Source of the DNA: Monarcha castaneiventris obscurior
Lineage: Eukaryota > Chordata > Aves > Passeriformes > Monarchidae
Reading direction: 5' to 3'
Length of the DNA: 64,000 bases
Assembly: GCA_026261815.1 (NCBI GenBank)
Contig: JAMPIT010000059.1
Location: 18,462,001-18,526,000, forward strand
Positions 48,884 through 61,560 of the stretch are shown here, piece after piece. Every line of letters begins with the position of its first letter. Within the stretch, counting starts at the first letter, position 1. The translations under genes were made by a program, and so were the position numbers. Below the pieces are notes generated by a model, which saw only the letters and a program-made list of their open reading frames with translations, had not been told where the DNA came from and made no database searches.

Positions 48884-51800
48884 CTGTGTTCACCTCAACC
48901 CTTCTGATTCTCTCCCAATTCTACTGGTGGAGGAGTGAGTGAGCAGCTGCTTGGGGCTTGTCTGCACTGCAGGCTGGGGTTAAACTACGACAGTCAGGGT
49001 TTCATTTGGAGAAGATCAAGCCAGCCCTTAAGTATAAGGTAAGAAAGTCTTCCATTGTTAATCATGACCAAGGTATCTGGGTACAGAAATGCCAAAGTGG
49101 TTTTTTTTGAGAGAAATAGAAGATCTGTATTTTTGTAACGATATAATCACAGATAACCCTATATTATTGAAGTAGTTGGTCAGTATTTATGGGAATCCTA
49201 GCTAAATCCAAAAAGCAACATAATGCTGAAATATTTAGGGTATAATTTTATGTGAGATGTCTGCTTCTATTCAGTAAATCTGTATACATTCTTGTAATAG
49301 CAAAGACTAAGAAGTACTGATGTATCTTGTTCCTATATGCAGCAGTTCTTATGCTTCTTCCTCATCTGACCTCAAACATCTAATCAGAGATGTCATTAGG
49401 AAGTGCAGTGACCTTTTCTTATTTCATGAAAAGAAGTATCCTTATGTTCATTAAGTTGCATACCCTTCCCCCTCCAAAAAAACTTCACAAACCCTGCCCC
49501 CCAACTTCAAAACCACAGAAAACAGATAAAAACATGCCCCCAAACCCTAATAAGTTTAACAAAACTACCACAGTATATGAGGATAAGCCTAGTTTGTCTG
49601 ATGCTGATTAGCCCACCATTGTTCCAAGTGGCTTTACTGATCCCAGGACAGCTAATATTTCTTTTACATCACAATCTGATGTCTCAGAAGGCAGTCTTTG
49701 TAAGTTAAGCACAAACTAGTTACTAGCTGATGACCAAAGAGATGACTGGTGGTGCCAGAAAGGAAGAGTGGTACACTAAGTTAAACTGAACAAACATTGA
49801 CTAGAAGGTAAGGGAACAAGTTCAAAGAAAACTAGGTAGGGTACCTAACATAAAACTGCCTGAAGTCTGATAGATGCCAAAGTTTGCCCTTAACTTGGAA
49901 ACATTACCACTGTCTACTGGTTAGAGTACGAAGCATATAAAAAATTTTTTTTCAGCCATAAAAGTTAAGATGAAGAAGTAAAAAAGTACTGTACTTCTGT
50001 ATGGTTTTGTCCTCATTACTAAAAATAAAGGGGAATTGCACCTTAAAATAACCTGACATTAAAAAGTCTAAATGTCTGAACCACTGATAAACTCCATTAG
50101 AAGTACTCTAAAATTAAAATTTCACACCAACCCTACAAGCCCTCAAGTATTTTAAATGAAGTGTCACTGCCACAGACAAGACTGGAAAACATTTTTTTAA
50201 GGATAGCTTTATCCCATTTTGCCTTGTAGTTTTCTTGTCTCAGCCTACTCATTACTCCTTTCCTTAGCACTGCCGGGGAGTTATTCCAGGAATAATAGGA
50301 ATACAGGAAAAATTACATTTCTTATTTAATTTTATTATTACAATTAACATCCAATAAATAAAATGACTGTACTTTGCTGCACTGAAAGTTCCATTAATTC
50401 TCAAGAAGAATGCTCTAATGCCTTGCCTTCCAAAATGAAATGTGTGTTTTTACGTGTTGTCTGGCTAGTTGATTAACTTGTCTCCAGTTTAGCACAAGTA
50501 TCAGGCACAGTTAGACTACACACATCTTCACTGTACCTATTCATTGACAGTTCAATATATTCCTTCATGTTCTGCATTCTTTGCAGGATTTAGTGACCAA
50601 GTGCTTATTCAAATACTATCAGAGTTACAGCAAAACTGTTCATTTAATGAAATGTTTACTGTCATTTCAGACTCATGTCCTTCACTGCACGTTTTCCTTA
50701 TATGTGCCCCCATATGATTTATATTTCCTTTTTCATTTATCAATATTGCAGAGACACCATCCTCTTCCAGGTATGTCCCTGGAAACTGGACATAATGTTG
50801 TTCTTTGGAAACACATAAATTAAGGCCCTCTGTGAAGTTTCAGAGATTATGAATCCTCCTATTTTATCTCTTAACAGAGGTGTGAAGTATTCATATTAGA
50901 TGCCATCTGCTTCTTTGCTCCAGTATCTCCAGAATACTGGGATTCAGAGCAATACTAGTCAAACTCTATGATTTTAGCTTGTATTAAATCATATTATTTT
51001 GTTTATGAAGCTTTAGATTAGTCATGGATGAATGACACAGATAACTGCTATAACTAAAAATATAAAGATAAAAAGCTAAGTTTACACTGAAATTTCATTC
51101 AGTTTACAGCAACATCAAACAGCATCAGAACATTTATCAAGATAGAATTTATGTCCTAAATAAATCAAGTGACGGCTAAGACAAAAGAAAGTAAACAGAG
51201 TTGGCCTGATAAGTCAGAAAAGTAAGTCAAAAATAGCAGACCAGATTTTACCATCAAAACCCAGTAACTAAGAAGTGTGACCTTATGGTAAGGATATGCT
51301 GTTAACTAATTTTAAATGTGTTAAGTTCAGCAAACCAGCTTACTGATCCAAATTAAATTGGTAATTTACCGAAAAAAAAAAAAAAAACCCAAAAAAAGCA
51401 AACAGGCAAGAGATGAAAAGTACTGAGAATTGAGAATTGTTATGAGGAAGACTGTTTGACAGAAGCCAGATCTGAATTTCCAGGACAGCAGAGCAGGAAA
51501 TTTCTGCCAGCTCTTACAGCATGACTGCAGGTAACAAGCAGAAAGCCACTTGCGATCTACACATGACACATACTAATACTGGAGGGTCATAGAGAAAGCA
51601 AGCCCAGCAACTGAAACAGTAAAAAAAGAAGTTTCTGCTGAGCTTGAAGAACTTTGAAATGCTTTGGATTTGGAACACACAGCCTGCTCTCTTACAGAGA
51701 ATGCTTGAGAGGGGTCCTTAGAGAATAAAAAGGTAGTGGCTGGCAGAATGGTTACTTGATGAGATGAGGGAATTCTGTCCATTGATGTACAAAAAACCCC

Positions 51801-52468
51801 CACCAGTAATGTAATACAAATAAAGACAACACTCTAGATCACCGTCATTTTCTTGTGGGAAGGATCCTAGTTGCCTACGGGTGCACATCCAAGGCATAAG
51901 ATGAACTGAATTAGAAAACAAGAGAGGAACACGTTTTTGTTTAATGGCAGAAAACAATGTAAATAGACTCAAGTATTTCCCTCCAGTTTGGAGATGATAG
52001 GCTGCAAAAGATATGTAAGGATTCAGAAAACCCTGACCAAAAAATACTCCAAAAGGATAGGGAAAAAAATATCAAGCAGGTGAATATTCCTGTGGTTTAA
52101 TAAATTGCCTCTAAAGATATTTTTTTAAATTGTTATTTAGGCAAGAAGGAATTTATTTAAGTAGTCTTTAGACAAAATATATTAAATCTTACTAGTTTCA
52201 AGCAAAGAACTAAGCTCTAAACTTCTGAACGAGCAGTCATTAAATGATTCATTGGTACCTTTTAAAGTACAAGTTATTGAAATGCATCCTTTTTTTTTAT
52301 TTCCTGAATTACCAGTTATTTACAAATCACTAATATTAATCCAGAGAAAAGGACTGCTTTCATCTTTCTTCAAGCCTATAACACTGGTGGGAACTGTTTT
52401 CATTCTGGGTGACTGGGAGCATGCAGTATTGTCTATGAGCCATAATAAAACCAGGAGACTTACTTTTT

Positions 52469-52486
52469 GTGTGTGTGTGTGTGTGT
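52469..52486 (+). repeat. GT dinucleotide microsatellite
   Basis: Nine uninterrupted GT units. Confidence 0.9.
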
Positions 52487-53893
52487 ATAAAAAAGGCTGG
52501 TATCCTCAGTATGAATATTTATAAAGTACTGCTGTACTCCATATTTAAGTTGTTATAAGAAAAAATAGAAAACAGTTGAACAAAGATAGAAACCAAGCAC
52601 AGAAAAACTGAAGTTTGCAGTGTGCATTAAAATTCTGAGTTCAAAGGTTCTACACACTGGTGCATTTTCAATAATAGCTTGCACAGAACTTTGAGCACTT
52701 TATGGTACTAACTTGGCTTGTCCTCTGGAACCAGCCCATCACCACCACCATTATTTCCAGCATATTTAATGACAACAAATATTCCTCACATTGCTTGTAA
52801 ACAAACAATACCATTCCTGAGACAGGCAACTCTATTATTACTTCTGTGGTTTTGTCATTCACCCGTTAACAGAAGCACTGCCTCCCTTAAACAGCCCTCT
52901 AGAAACCACAGCTTAACTTATTCTAAAAAAACCGTGAAACTTTTAGCAATTAATTGCTTAAGCATTGTTTCTTATGAAACTATAGAGTATCTCTTCTGGC
53001 CCAAAATATTCTATACAGAGGTATTACTACTCCCTTTCCAGTACTAAACAAGTCTTATTTATCTGCTTGACTAAAATTTAAATATGAGGCAAGCAGGAAC
53101 TATAAAATACTCAACTAAAGCATAGGAGACAAGATAAATGCGAGTTACACAACCAAAAAGGGTTGAGGTCCATAAACAGAAGTTTCACAGCTTCTATTTG
53201 TGTAAAGAGGGTAACTCTTCATCACTAAGTTTTACATGAATATATAAAGTGCTAGAATAATCAAACTGCTTGCTCAAGTACAAAGCACATGTAATTCACA
53301 CATGGTTGCTACATGCTATTTCCCATAGAAGCTGGTATTTTCCCCATAGCCTTAACTAAAAGAAGTAATTGATTATAAAATAAATTCTCATTTTGATGGA
53401 CACAGAAGGACAGCATGACCTAAACCAAACTGGGTTTTTTGCCCAGCTTTTCAAAGAGAGTTGGATAACTAGAAACAACTTACAATTTTCTTCTTTTCTA
53501 CCATGGCTGTTACAATCACATTGAAGAGTACAGAAGCATAACCTTTATTCTTAGGAAGTTAATTTAAAATGAAAGCATGAAAGAGTGAATGGAGAGTCCA
53601 CATGATTTTTGAAAAAGGGGTTCTTGACATGAATCTCATATAACCCTGCAGTAAATATGGATATTGAGATGATAATTCAGGGGTAGTTTTTAAGATTGCA
53701 GCTGCTTAAAACAGTTAAAGAATAGAAATCATTAAAAGCTTAACTGTGTGAGCTGTAGATAAGAGAGACAGGAAGCCAACTGTTCTTTCTGTAGCTAAAA
53801 ACACAAAATAAAGCAAAAAAAGAGGCAGTATGGGTTTTCAACTGCAGTTATTTTTGAGAAAAAATTACATCATGCCCCATGTTAAAAATGTTA

Positions 53894-53928
53894 GGTGTGG
53901 TTTCAGAGGTACAGACAGAAACCACACC
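53894..53928. repeat. Hairpin with two perfect 11-bp arms
   Basis: ggtgtggtttc (53894-53904) and gaaaccacacc (53918-53928) are exact reverse complements separated by 13 bases. The arms contain TGTGGTTT/AAACCACA, the RUNX-type binding word, in opposite orientations. It lies in unique DNA. Confidence 0.75.
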
Positions 53929-56661
53929 AGCACCTCTAACTGTCATCTAATAAACTAGTTTCTCTGAACATCCTTTCAGCCTCCTACCAAGGGCCTTGAA
54001 GGTAAGCTAATGAAAATTCTGGATAATCATTTGTGTTGAATGATTAAAATGTAATGGGATAAAATTACATCTGAGCTTTAATACCATCTCCTCTGAAGTG
54101 AAAAATATATCCCTGAACAATTGGAGTTAAGATAAACACAGGGAAGGATGGGCATTAAGTGTGAGACAGGCTTTGGTTAATAAAGATTCAGCTTTCCTTC
54201 AGTTCTCAAAGGGTAACAAGTCTGAAGAATAGCACTATTCAAACTGTGCAATAGAACAAGCAATCATCAGGAGTGCTAAAATAGCATAAGTATTTTCAAA
54301 TTTATTATGGATCAGGAAAAAAGCAATAAAAAATTATGGAATAATTAAAAAAAATATATAATATTTTTGCTCTACCTGCAAACTTATTTTCTGTATATAA
54401 CACATTAAACAGCTTGCTAGTGTTCCCGTGGCCACTAGATGTCAACAAAGTCTAACAATATAACGCTTGAGTTTAGCTTTTAAATGAGGAGCAAAGAAAG
54501 AAACTTGAAGCTATCTTTGTTACACACATTTGTATTGATATATGCTTACACAAATGTATACTACTTGGCTCCATTCAAAATCCAATCCAATCCAGTCCGA
54601 AATCCAATCAACTTAATGTAGTGGCAGAATGGTAATAATCTACACACACCAACACTTCCAAGTCCACACAGGCACATGTAGCTAATCACGCTGTAAATAT
54701 AATTTTTGAGGTATCATCTAAGCTGCCAGCAGGTGTCAAAATAAGCTGATCTTCTTTGCCTGGATAGCTAGTGAACCATACTCCATGCTCACATTTTACT
54801 GGGAAAAGGCTCAGATAATTCTTTCTCTTCCTACTTTAAGGTCTGTGCAATTTTATGCAATAAAAGTCAATGAGAAGATATTTGCCATGACCTACATAGT
54901 ATATGCAAATGGATACTTTCCATTTCCATACTTTCTTTCTTGGGCACCTTGATTTTTTTATGACACATTTGTGTGTCTCTGAGAGACGGAGCTGGAGTTT
55001 ATTTTTACTTCTGTGCTAATCAGGGAAAGTGGGAGGAAGAGAAATAGAATTTTCCCTATAAAAAGAAAAAAAAACAACCAAAAAACCCTGAGGACTCCTT
55101 CATTCTGTCAGGAAAGGGGAGGCTCAAACTCACACTGCTGAGAACTAGAAAATTAATGACCCTTTTTCTCTTTGAAGTTCAATGGCCTAAATATCAAGAT
55201 GAGAAAATTGATGACAATCTCTGGCTCACAACTGCACCAATTTAAGTCATAACAAACCCCTCCAGATCCAACTGACGTTAACAGATGCCACAAGTGTTTA
55301 TCAATTAAAAGAAGAAGGACACAAAACCACCCAGTACCTGTCCTATCTCCCTCTACTTTTTGATGACTTATTTTCTCATCATGGAGACTATGAACAAAAT
55401 TAGTCCATCCTATAACAGATAGAGTTCCAGATAGTAAAATCTGCCGGTCTTTAATTCAAAGTATTTTTAGAGCCACTTTTAACCATGCAGTTACTAAATA
55501 AAAAACCTAGAAGAATTTTGTAATACTTCTAAAACTGGCATTATGATTCTGGTAGTCAACCAAGTATACATACCACAGCTGTTGCAAAGAAAAGCTGAGT
55601 AGAAACTCTGGGATTCAAATTGTCTAAATGCTATCAATTTTGTTCAAAAAATTTATAGTATATTATGCTTTCCTTTAATTGTGAAATTGTTAACATATCC
55701 ACAATTTGCATTTACTACCAAAGAGCTCAGTCATCAGTTTTTAAAGACAGCTAGGAATGATAGGCTGTGTAAACAAAAGGGCATATGCAACTCTCAAACA
55801 ATGAATGAAAATGTGGGTCATAGATTTCTTTCCTTCTGGACTTTGGAATAGTCAGATATGGTATCTTAACAGATGAACTTCAGATGAGTACATTTCAGAG
55901 GAAGCTCCTTTCTTGCTTTCCTGAGTTGTTTCAGCAACTATTCTGATTATTAAGATTTCTTTGGAGAAGCAACACATGCAAGTATAGAAGAATCCTCACA
56001 ACTCTAGGGCAGATATCAGGAAAAAACATCCCATAACCTAGAACAGACAAAACAAAACAAACTGCTTCAAATCTACTGAACAATCAGTTTGTTTTCTTCT
56101 TTCCTAATAATGATTGGTTAAGTGTAAAACCAGGTAAGTCTCACTCATCTATTGTGGCTTTTAAAGCTCTCAATTTGCTCCATAGAGCCCAACAGTATTC
56201 ACTTATGTGTCCAAAGTCATTTTTGCTATGATCATCATAACATAAAAGACAGCCACATTGACTCTCTTCTCCTATACTGGTCTGAGTTCACATTAAAGGG
56301 CCTTTGCTCTTCAGTCCATTTCATCTGTGGTAAACTAAAAACAAACAACACTCTTTCTGGTCCCCCCTGAAGACAAAATGATTTTCACTGGCATACTACT
56401 GATATGCAGTCAGAGGACACTTCCATGTACAATTGTTTCAAAGTAACGCAAAGTGTCAGGTTTTGAAAGCTTGGACTAAAATGTCTAAGACAAAACCCCC
56501 GTACAATTTGAAAGCTGCCCAGTTATGAACACAATCAATTTAGTAACAGAGTGCCCTTAAGCAGCTCAAACCAATTCATGGGGCTTTGGGTTTTTTCCAG
56601 TTAAAACTGAAGCTGTAGTTTCATGGAAGATGTTCCTCAAGAATACAAGTACCAAAATTTA

Positions 56662-56687
56662 TTAAAAATAAAATAAAATAAAAAAAA
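56662..56687. repeat. AAAAT microsatellite
   Basis: Short array of aaaat-type units ending in an A run. Confidence 0.7.
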
Positions 56688-57360
56688 GTTACACTAGCAT
56701 GAAGTAAAATATCTCCAAGATAAAGATATTTGGAATTTCTCACTGTAGTGCACTTACTTTAGCCACCTTGAGGGTGAAGGTTTCAACAAACACTATCTAA
56801 GCAGCTTGTCAGAATATGCATTGATTCTAGAGGAGCTAACACTGATAATTATAGCACAAGAGACTCCCTTCCCTAAAAGGAAATTTGAAAATGTTAGAGA
56901 GAGGAAGAAAACCAAAAATAAACCCAAGAAAAACAAACATCCCCAAAAGCCTCTTAAAAGAGAACAGTAGGAAGAATGAACCTATTAAGGCATCTTAAAG
57001 ATGATGACAGGGACTGGAAGAAGAGAAAAGGAAGCAGTCATGAAAAGAAGTGGTTATTGCAGCAGCTGGTATTTTCCAAAGATGACAGAACATTTATCCC
57101 TTTCATGACAATCCTATGAATATAGAGGTTTACCATCAGCATCTCCTACTTGCTAGTATTTGTACTCCTACTCCAGAAGACTCTTGTTCTTGCCAAATCT
57201 GTCAATAATGTAGAGTCTGCTTCAGAGGCAGCTATAACACCCAGAAAAGAGGGCCATCTTGTTGGCCTGGAATTCAGTTGGTCTTTCTTAACTCTTCCAT
57301 TGTAACACAGTTGATCAGAGCTCCGTAAGGCTGTGGAAGGAAGATCCACTAATACACAAG

Positions 57361-57384
57361 CATACATATTTCTAAATATGTATG
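57361..57384. repeat. Palindrome with perfect 11-bp arms
   Basis: catacatattt and aaatatgtatg flank a two-base centre (ct). AT-rich and able to extrude as a cruciform. Confidence 0.8.
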
Positions 57385-59551
57385 TATTCTGTATATGCAT
57401 ACTTGTAGATATATTTTTCCAGTAAAACATCTCCTCAGTGTAAAGGCCTTACATAGTGTTGATAAACTTATACCCCAGGGCATAATTTCCATCTTCAAAC
57501 AGTCACAGATAAAATCACTGTTCTGTTATGTATGTTTATACACCAGGGAAAAAGCAGAATGGATTAAAAATTCCCTGCTACATCCATAAGAAAGGAGGAG
57601 CTCTGTAAATTCTGTCTGCTGTTTAATTTCATCTCTCTAACTCACTAGACTGTATGTGATTTTGCACTTGCTGTATATAATTTCTGAATGACCAAGGCTG
57701 GCAGATCAGCTTTCATTTTATATGTGCTAACTATTTTATGCGTGCATATGTGCAGATCAGTCAAACCATAAAGTAATTGGGACAAAGATGCTATTATTTT
57801 AATTATATTGTAAAAGGCTAATTTTATAGTCATGTAAAACTGCTGGATTTCTCAAACAGCCATACAGCATTGCATAATCCCTAGCAATTAGTTTCATCAG
57901 GCAATAAATCTTTCATCAGCAAAATGGTACACAGTAAATTATACCACGAATGCAGTGTTGGAGAACAACGAGATGACATATACAGTGTGAATAAAAAAGA
58001 AACACATGTATTTCTGGTACAAATCCAAAGCAAGCTCATAAAAATCAAGGCATTTACTGCAGTCTGTCTGAGAACCATCCCATGTAAAATAGATTACAGT
58101 GGATCTTATAGTCAATTTTTTAACCTGTGCAGTGTCTATAAATATCCTGTATTTTTATTGCTATGAATTTTAACAGCAAATATGACTAAGAATACTTGGG
58201 GTTTTTTCCTTGCTTTTGTTTATGGTCCCAGTGCATGTGAACCACAAAGTACTGCAGGCAGATTGCCAGAACATACTCAAACCCCACCCCGCTTCCCTCA
58301 CCCCATTGCTTCTCACTATCAACAAATAGGTCTCAAACAGATGCAGACAGCCTTCCAAGAAGAAAACTTTTGACATATTAGTGCACATCACATGGAAAGG
58401 CAATGCAGTTGTATCAGCAGAAAAACACCTGTCTGTCAAAAGAAGCCATTTACACTGGCATAAGGTCTGATAAAACTTCCATAACAACAAATTAGAATCC
58501 TTACAGCTTAGATAAAACTCTTTTCAATTCCTGTTCTTCTCAGACTGTCAGTTTTTGGGCTGAGATTTTTTTCTTGTAAGGCTGTCTGAAAATTATCTAT
58601 AAAATTATGCAACTGCTTTACTCTAACAGGTCTCTTGATGAAAAAATTACACAGACAAGGAAACTCCACACCTACCAAAAGAAAAAAACCTATCCATATT
58701 CCAGAGTTATGCTGGACAACTTTGAGTTCAGAGACATCAGGGCAAAATCATAGAATCATACAAAGGTTTCATTTGCTTTTCCTGTGTTAAAAATCTTAGA
58801 AACTTGGGTTGCAGAGTCATCACACCTCAGTCTTTGTACTCATTGTTTTTAAAGAATAAGACCAGCTTGTGCTCCCTCCTATCAACACTTCTCTTTCTAA
58901 AAGCCACAGAAAAAAAATAGGTTTAAGATGAAAGGCAAGAAAGACTAGTTGTCAAGAGGCTAAGGTTGTCTCAGTGTCTCTTACTTATTATTTATCTGTC
59001 ACTGAAAGAATAAACAAGAAATACAGGAATGAAACTGCCCAATCTGACTCACCCATTTTCATGTTTATAAAGAGCAGTATGAGGAAGCGCGAGCAGAATG
59101 AACTGTATGTTCTGCTACAAAGCAGTGGATATATTTAAGGAGGTTGCTATCATAGTGGGACAGAAAATGATTCAATAATTCAAAACAACAGCCGATACTA
59201 TGGCTTATTTTACAGATTTCTTCTTAAGGCACAAACCAATCACTATCTGAAATGGGCTTGAAGAAACTTTATTTAAGGTAATTATCTTTCCTTATGAGCT
59301 TTTACTATTTTTCTCCATCACTATGGATATAAGAGGCCAGCCTAAATTGCTACTCCTGTCACTTGTGGCTTACGTGACCTCATTATGCATATATTCAGCA
59401 CGGATTTTTTCTGAAACAAACCAAATACTGTGGGTTTTTCCTGCTTGGATTCTGTATGATAAATTTAGGATTGGCCAGCTTAGAAGTGTGACAGCTGTGA
59501 AATTGACATCAAAGTATTCAAGAAAATAAAATGCAAACAATTTGAAAGGCA

Positions 59552-59607
59552 TAGGATTTTTAGCTACCTTTTAAGAACTTAGGATTTTTAGCTACCTTTT
59601 AAGAACT
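59552..59607. repeat. Exact tandem duplication of 28 bp
   Basis: The 28-base unit from 59552 to 59579 is repeated without change at 59580-59607. No third copy. The identity suggests a recent event or an assembly artefact. Confidence 0.92.
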
Positions 59608-60518
59608 CTGTTGTTTGCTTTTGACATCTTTACTTACCATCACATGTTAAAAGACCAATGCCTAGTACACTTCCATGAAAGATTCTTTGTAAAAAGTTAG
59701 TGTCTGTGCTGTGTCAATTACAGAAAAGATCTGCAATGCAGAAAAAATGTGGGGAAAATACTGACAACTAAAATTTTTGAGTGTCAATCACAAGGTAAGT
59801 AAATATACTCCTATGCCATTAAATATTAATAACCACAAAACTAAGTTACAGGAAGATTATTAATCAAGTTATATAAAAATCATGATGAATACAAATACGC
59901 ATAGTTTAGCTTACCTCACAGGAATGAGATTGATTTGTTCTTCTTGAGAATCCCAAGTATAGGAACCTAAGGACGTCAGAAAATGGTTGTGAATATAAGC
60001 CTAAACCTTGCCGGACTCCTTAGTTAGTTCCTTTGATATAAATGATATTATGAATTTATGGAATCCCTTGTTATTTGTGGGTGCTTCCTGTCTGTCCTAG
60101 ATCATCCACATGACAGACTATTCTCAAGGAAGATGCAGAATATTTTTAACATTAGAATTTCCTGATTTTTGTTACAAAAATCACTGTATCATAATAAGAA
60201 GCAGATTAAGAAATAACCCAAACATTTAGATATCAACAGTTTGACTTAAACAAGGGATCACTAAGCAAATCAAAATCTAGAAAGCAAGATACAGGAAGAA
60301 ATTGGGAATATTAGTCTGAATAATTGGTGATGCTTATAATGTTTTGTTGCAGAAGCTCTTTCTGGTTAAGGTCAAAGCTGGTTTGACTGAATGTTTTCCT
60401 GTAGATTGCCTTGTGCTATCCTGACATACAGAAGAAAGAATGGCAAAAAGAAAACAAAAAAGTTAGTTCAAAAATAAAGTCCTATACTTTTAAATTATTT
60501 GAATATTTGTTCTACCTC

Positions 60519-61160
60519 TGTGGCAAGAGTACCTGTCCCAACTTGGCTGATAGCTGGTGGCCCCAGCTGTGGCAGGTACACAATCACCTCTCCTCCTGCC
60601 CCTTTCCTGCCCCCCACAGTGGAGGGAATGAGAAGTGCAAATCCCCTTGGTCAGCAGACTGGACCTCCTGCCAGTGAGGGGCCTTGGCCCAGAGAACTTT
60701 CTGGACCATGACTGTGTACGATAATGAGCCCCGAATTGACCAGGTTATAAATGGGGCCTCTGACAGAAACCATGTGCAGTTTTCCTTGGAACAGCAGTTC
60801 TGTGATGGGAAACCTCTCCCTGGGGCTGGGATGCACTCCAGAAGACTTCCAAGGACTGTGTGCCTTCATCCCATTGCCAGGTGAGTGACTGTTTCTAATG
60901 GGCATCTGTGAGTGATCCTTCGACCTTTCCAGTGAAGTGAACCCACCTGCTGGGTACCTCTGAGGGAGAGCCCTCCCCGTGCGGGTGCACTTTGGGTCAT
61001 TGTTCTTGTCTTTGCAAGAGCAATATCCCTGACTGGTAACACTGAACCTGTAACTGTTATGGAGTGTCATCATTGTTACCCTTTCATTTGGTAGTTTTAG
61101 GCATTGGTTTTTGGTTGCGAATTAAAGGTTTTTTGAGTGTTTTATCTTTGTGAAGTCCTT
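60519..61160 (+). mobile_element. Probable LTR or other retroelement block, family uncertain
   Basis: A GC-rich, sharply bounded block in AT-rich DNA. It has a possible TG start (tgtggcaagagtacctg at 60519), a TATAAAT at 60746-60752 and an ATTAAA near 61122, spaced as in an LTR. The wording seems familiar from bird LTRs, but I cannot name the family, and the 3' end and target duplication are not resolved. Overlapping frames on both strands (88, 70 and 140 codons) reflect GC richness and show no known domain. An alternative is an exon-bearing or CpG-poor regulatory region. Confidence 0.45.
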
Positions 61161-61364
61161 TTTGTGGACATCCATGACAATACCCCTTATAAAATGGGAG
61201 AAATTTCTTTTAAGGGATCCTACAGTTGAGTGTTACATACCTGGAAATAATGCTTTGAACTTCTTTAGAATCTATAAGCCAAACTACCATGACAAATTAA
61301 ACAATGACTACATGGAAGGGACAAGATTGATTATCTGTCCCTTGTCTCATAAGGTCACGAAATT
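61161..61364. other. Short unique stretch
   Basis: Nothing recognised. A 73-codon frame crosses into the CR1 that follows. Confidence 0.45.
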
Positions 61365-61560
61365 ATCATAGGTATAGAGCACGTCTCCTGTGAGGAAAGG
61401 CTGAGAGAACTGGCATAGTTCAGCCTGAAAAAGAGCTGACAAACTTCCAGTATCTGAAGGGGGACTATGAGAAAGCTAGAGAGGAGGATCTTTTTACAAG
61501 CATGTAGTGATTGGACAAGGGGGAAGGGTTTCAAACTAAAAGAGAGTAGTTGAGCTCATG
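61365..61560 (+). mobile_element. CR1 LINE internal fragment (plus strand)
   Basis: Ordered CR1 pieces: 'gagcacgtctcctgtgagg', 'aaaggctgagagaactgg', 'ttccagtatctgaaggggg', 'tttttacaagcatgtagtg', 'gattggacaagggggaag' and 'tttcaaactaaaagagagtag'. The match stops abruptly near 61560, before the 3' UTR and octamer tail, so the 3' end has been lost by deletion or rearrangement. Confidence 0.85.

Larger units (their letters stand above)
48418..48992 (+). mobile_element. Endogenous retrovirus LTR (solo, plus strand), most intact
   Basis: Starts TGCACTGGTTTTGGCTGGGG, continues 'agagttaattttattcaca', 'gttattgctgagcagggc', 'agccgggacaggtgaccc' and 'aactgaccaaaaggatag', then TATAAAG at 48691-48697, 'aacgcgtgatgggaccc', 'ctgcctgcccatgggaag', ATTAAA at 48878-48883, and the end 'ggctggggttaaactacgaca'. 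The 575-bp length, TATA-to-poly(A) spacing and both termini indicate a complete LTR. Flanking pentamers gtcat (48413-48417) and gtcag (48993-48997) agree at four of five bases, a likely target duplication. It is the same broad family as 20510-21041 but less decayed. The 101-codon minus-strand frame inside it is incidental. Confidence 0.9.
48993..60518. other. Long unique AT-rich region, no gene seen
   Basis: About 11.5 kb without a recognised transposon, RNA or exon. It contains an A-run at 51371-51387, a GT microsatellite at 52469-52486, a perfect-arm hairpin at 53894-53928, an AAAAT repeat at 56662-56687, a palindrome at 57361-57384 and an exact 28-bp tandem duplication at 59552-59607. Frames reach at most 109 codons (52718-53047, plus), none with a known domain. 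A 13-base catagaatcata-like string at about 58749 resembles a CR1 tail but is too short to call. Confidence 0.6.

Noticed and set aside
58745..58765. catagaatcata-like string resembling a CR1 tail
   Set aside because: Only about 13 bases match, with no CR1 body next to it.
60651..61073. 140-codon minus-strand frame
   Set aside because: Lies within a GC-rich LTR-like block with competing frames on the other strand and no domain.
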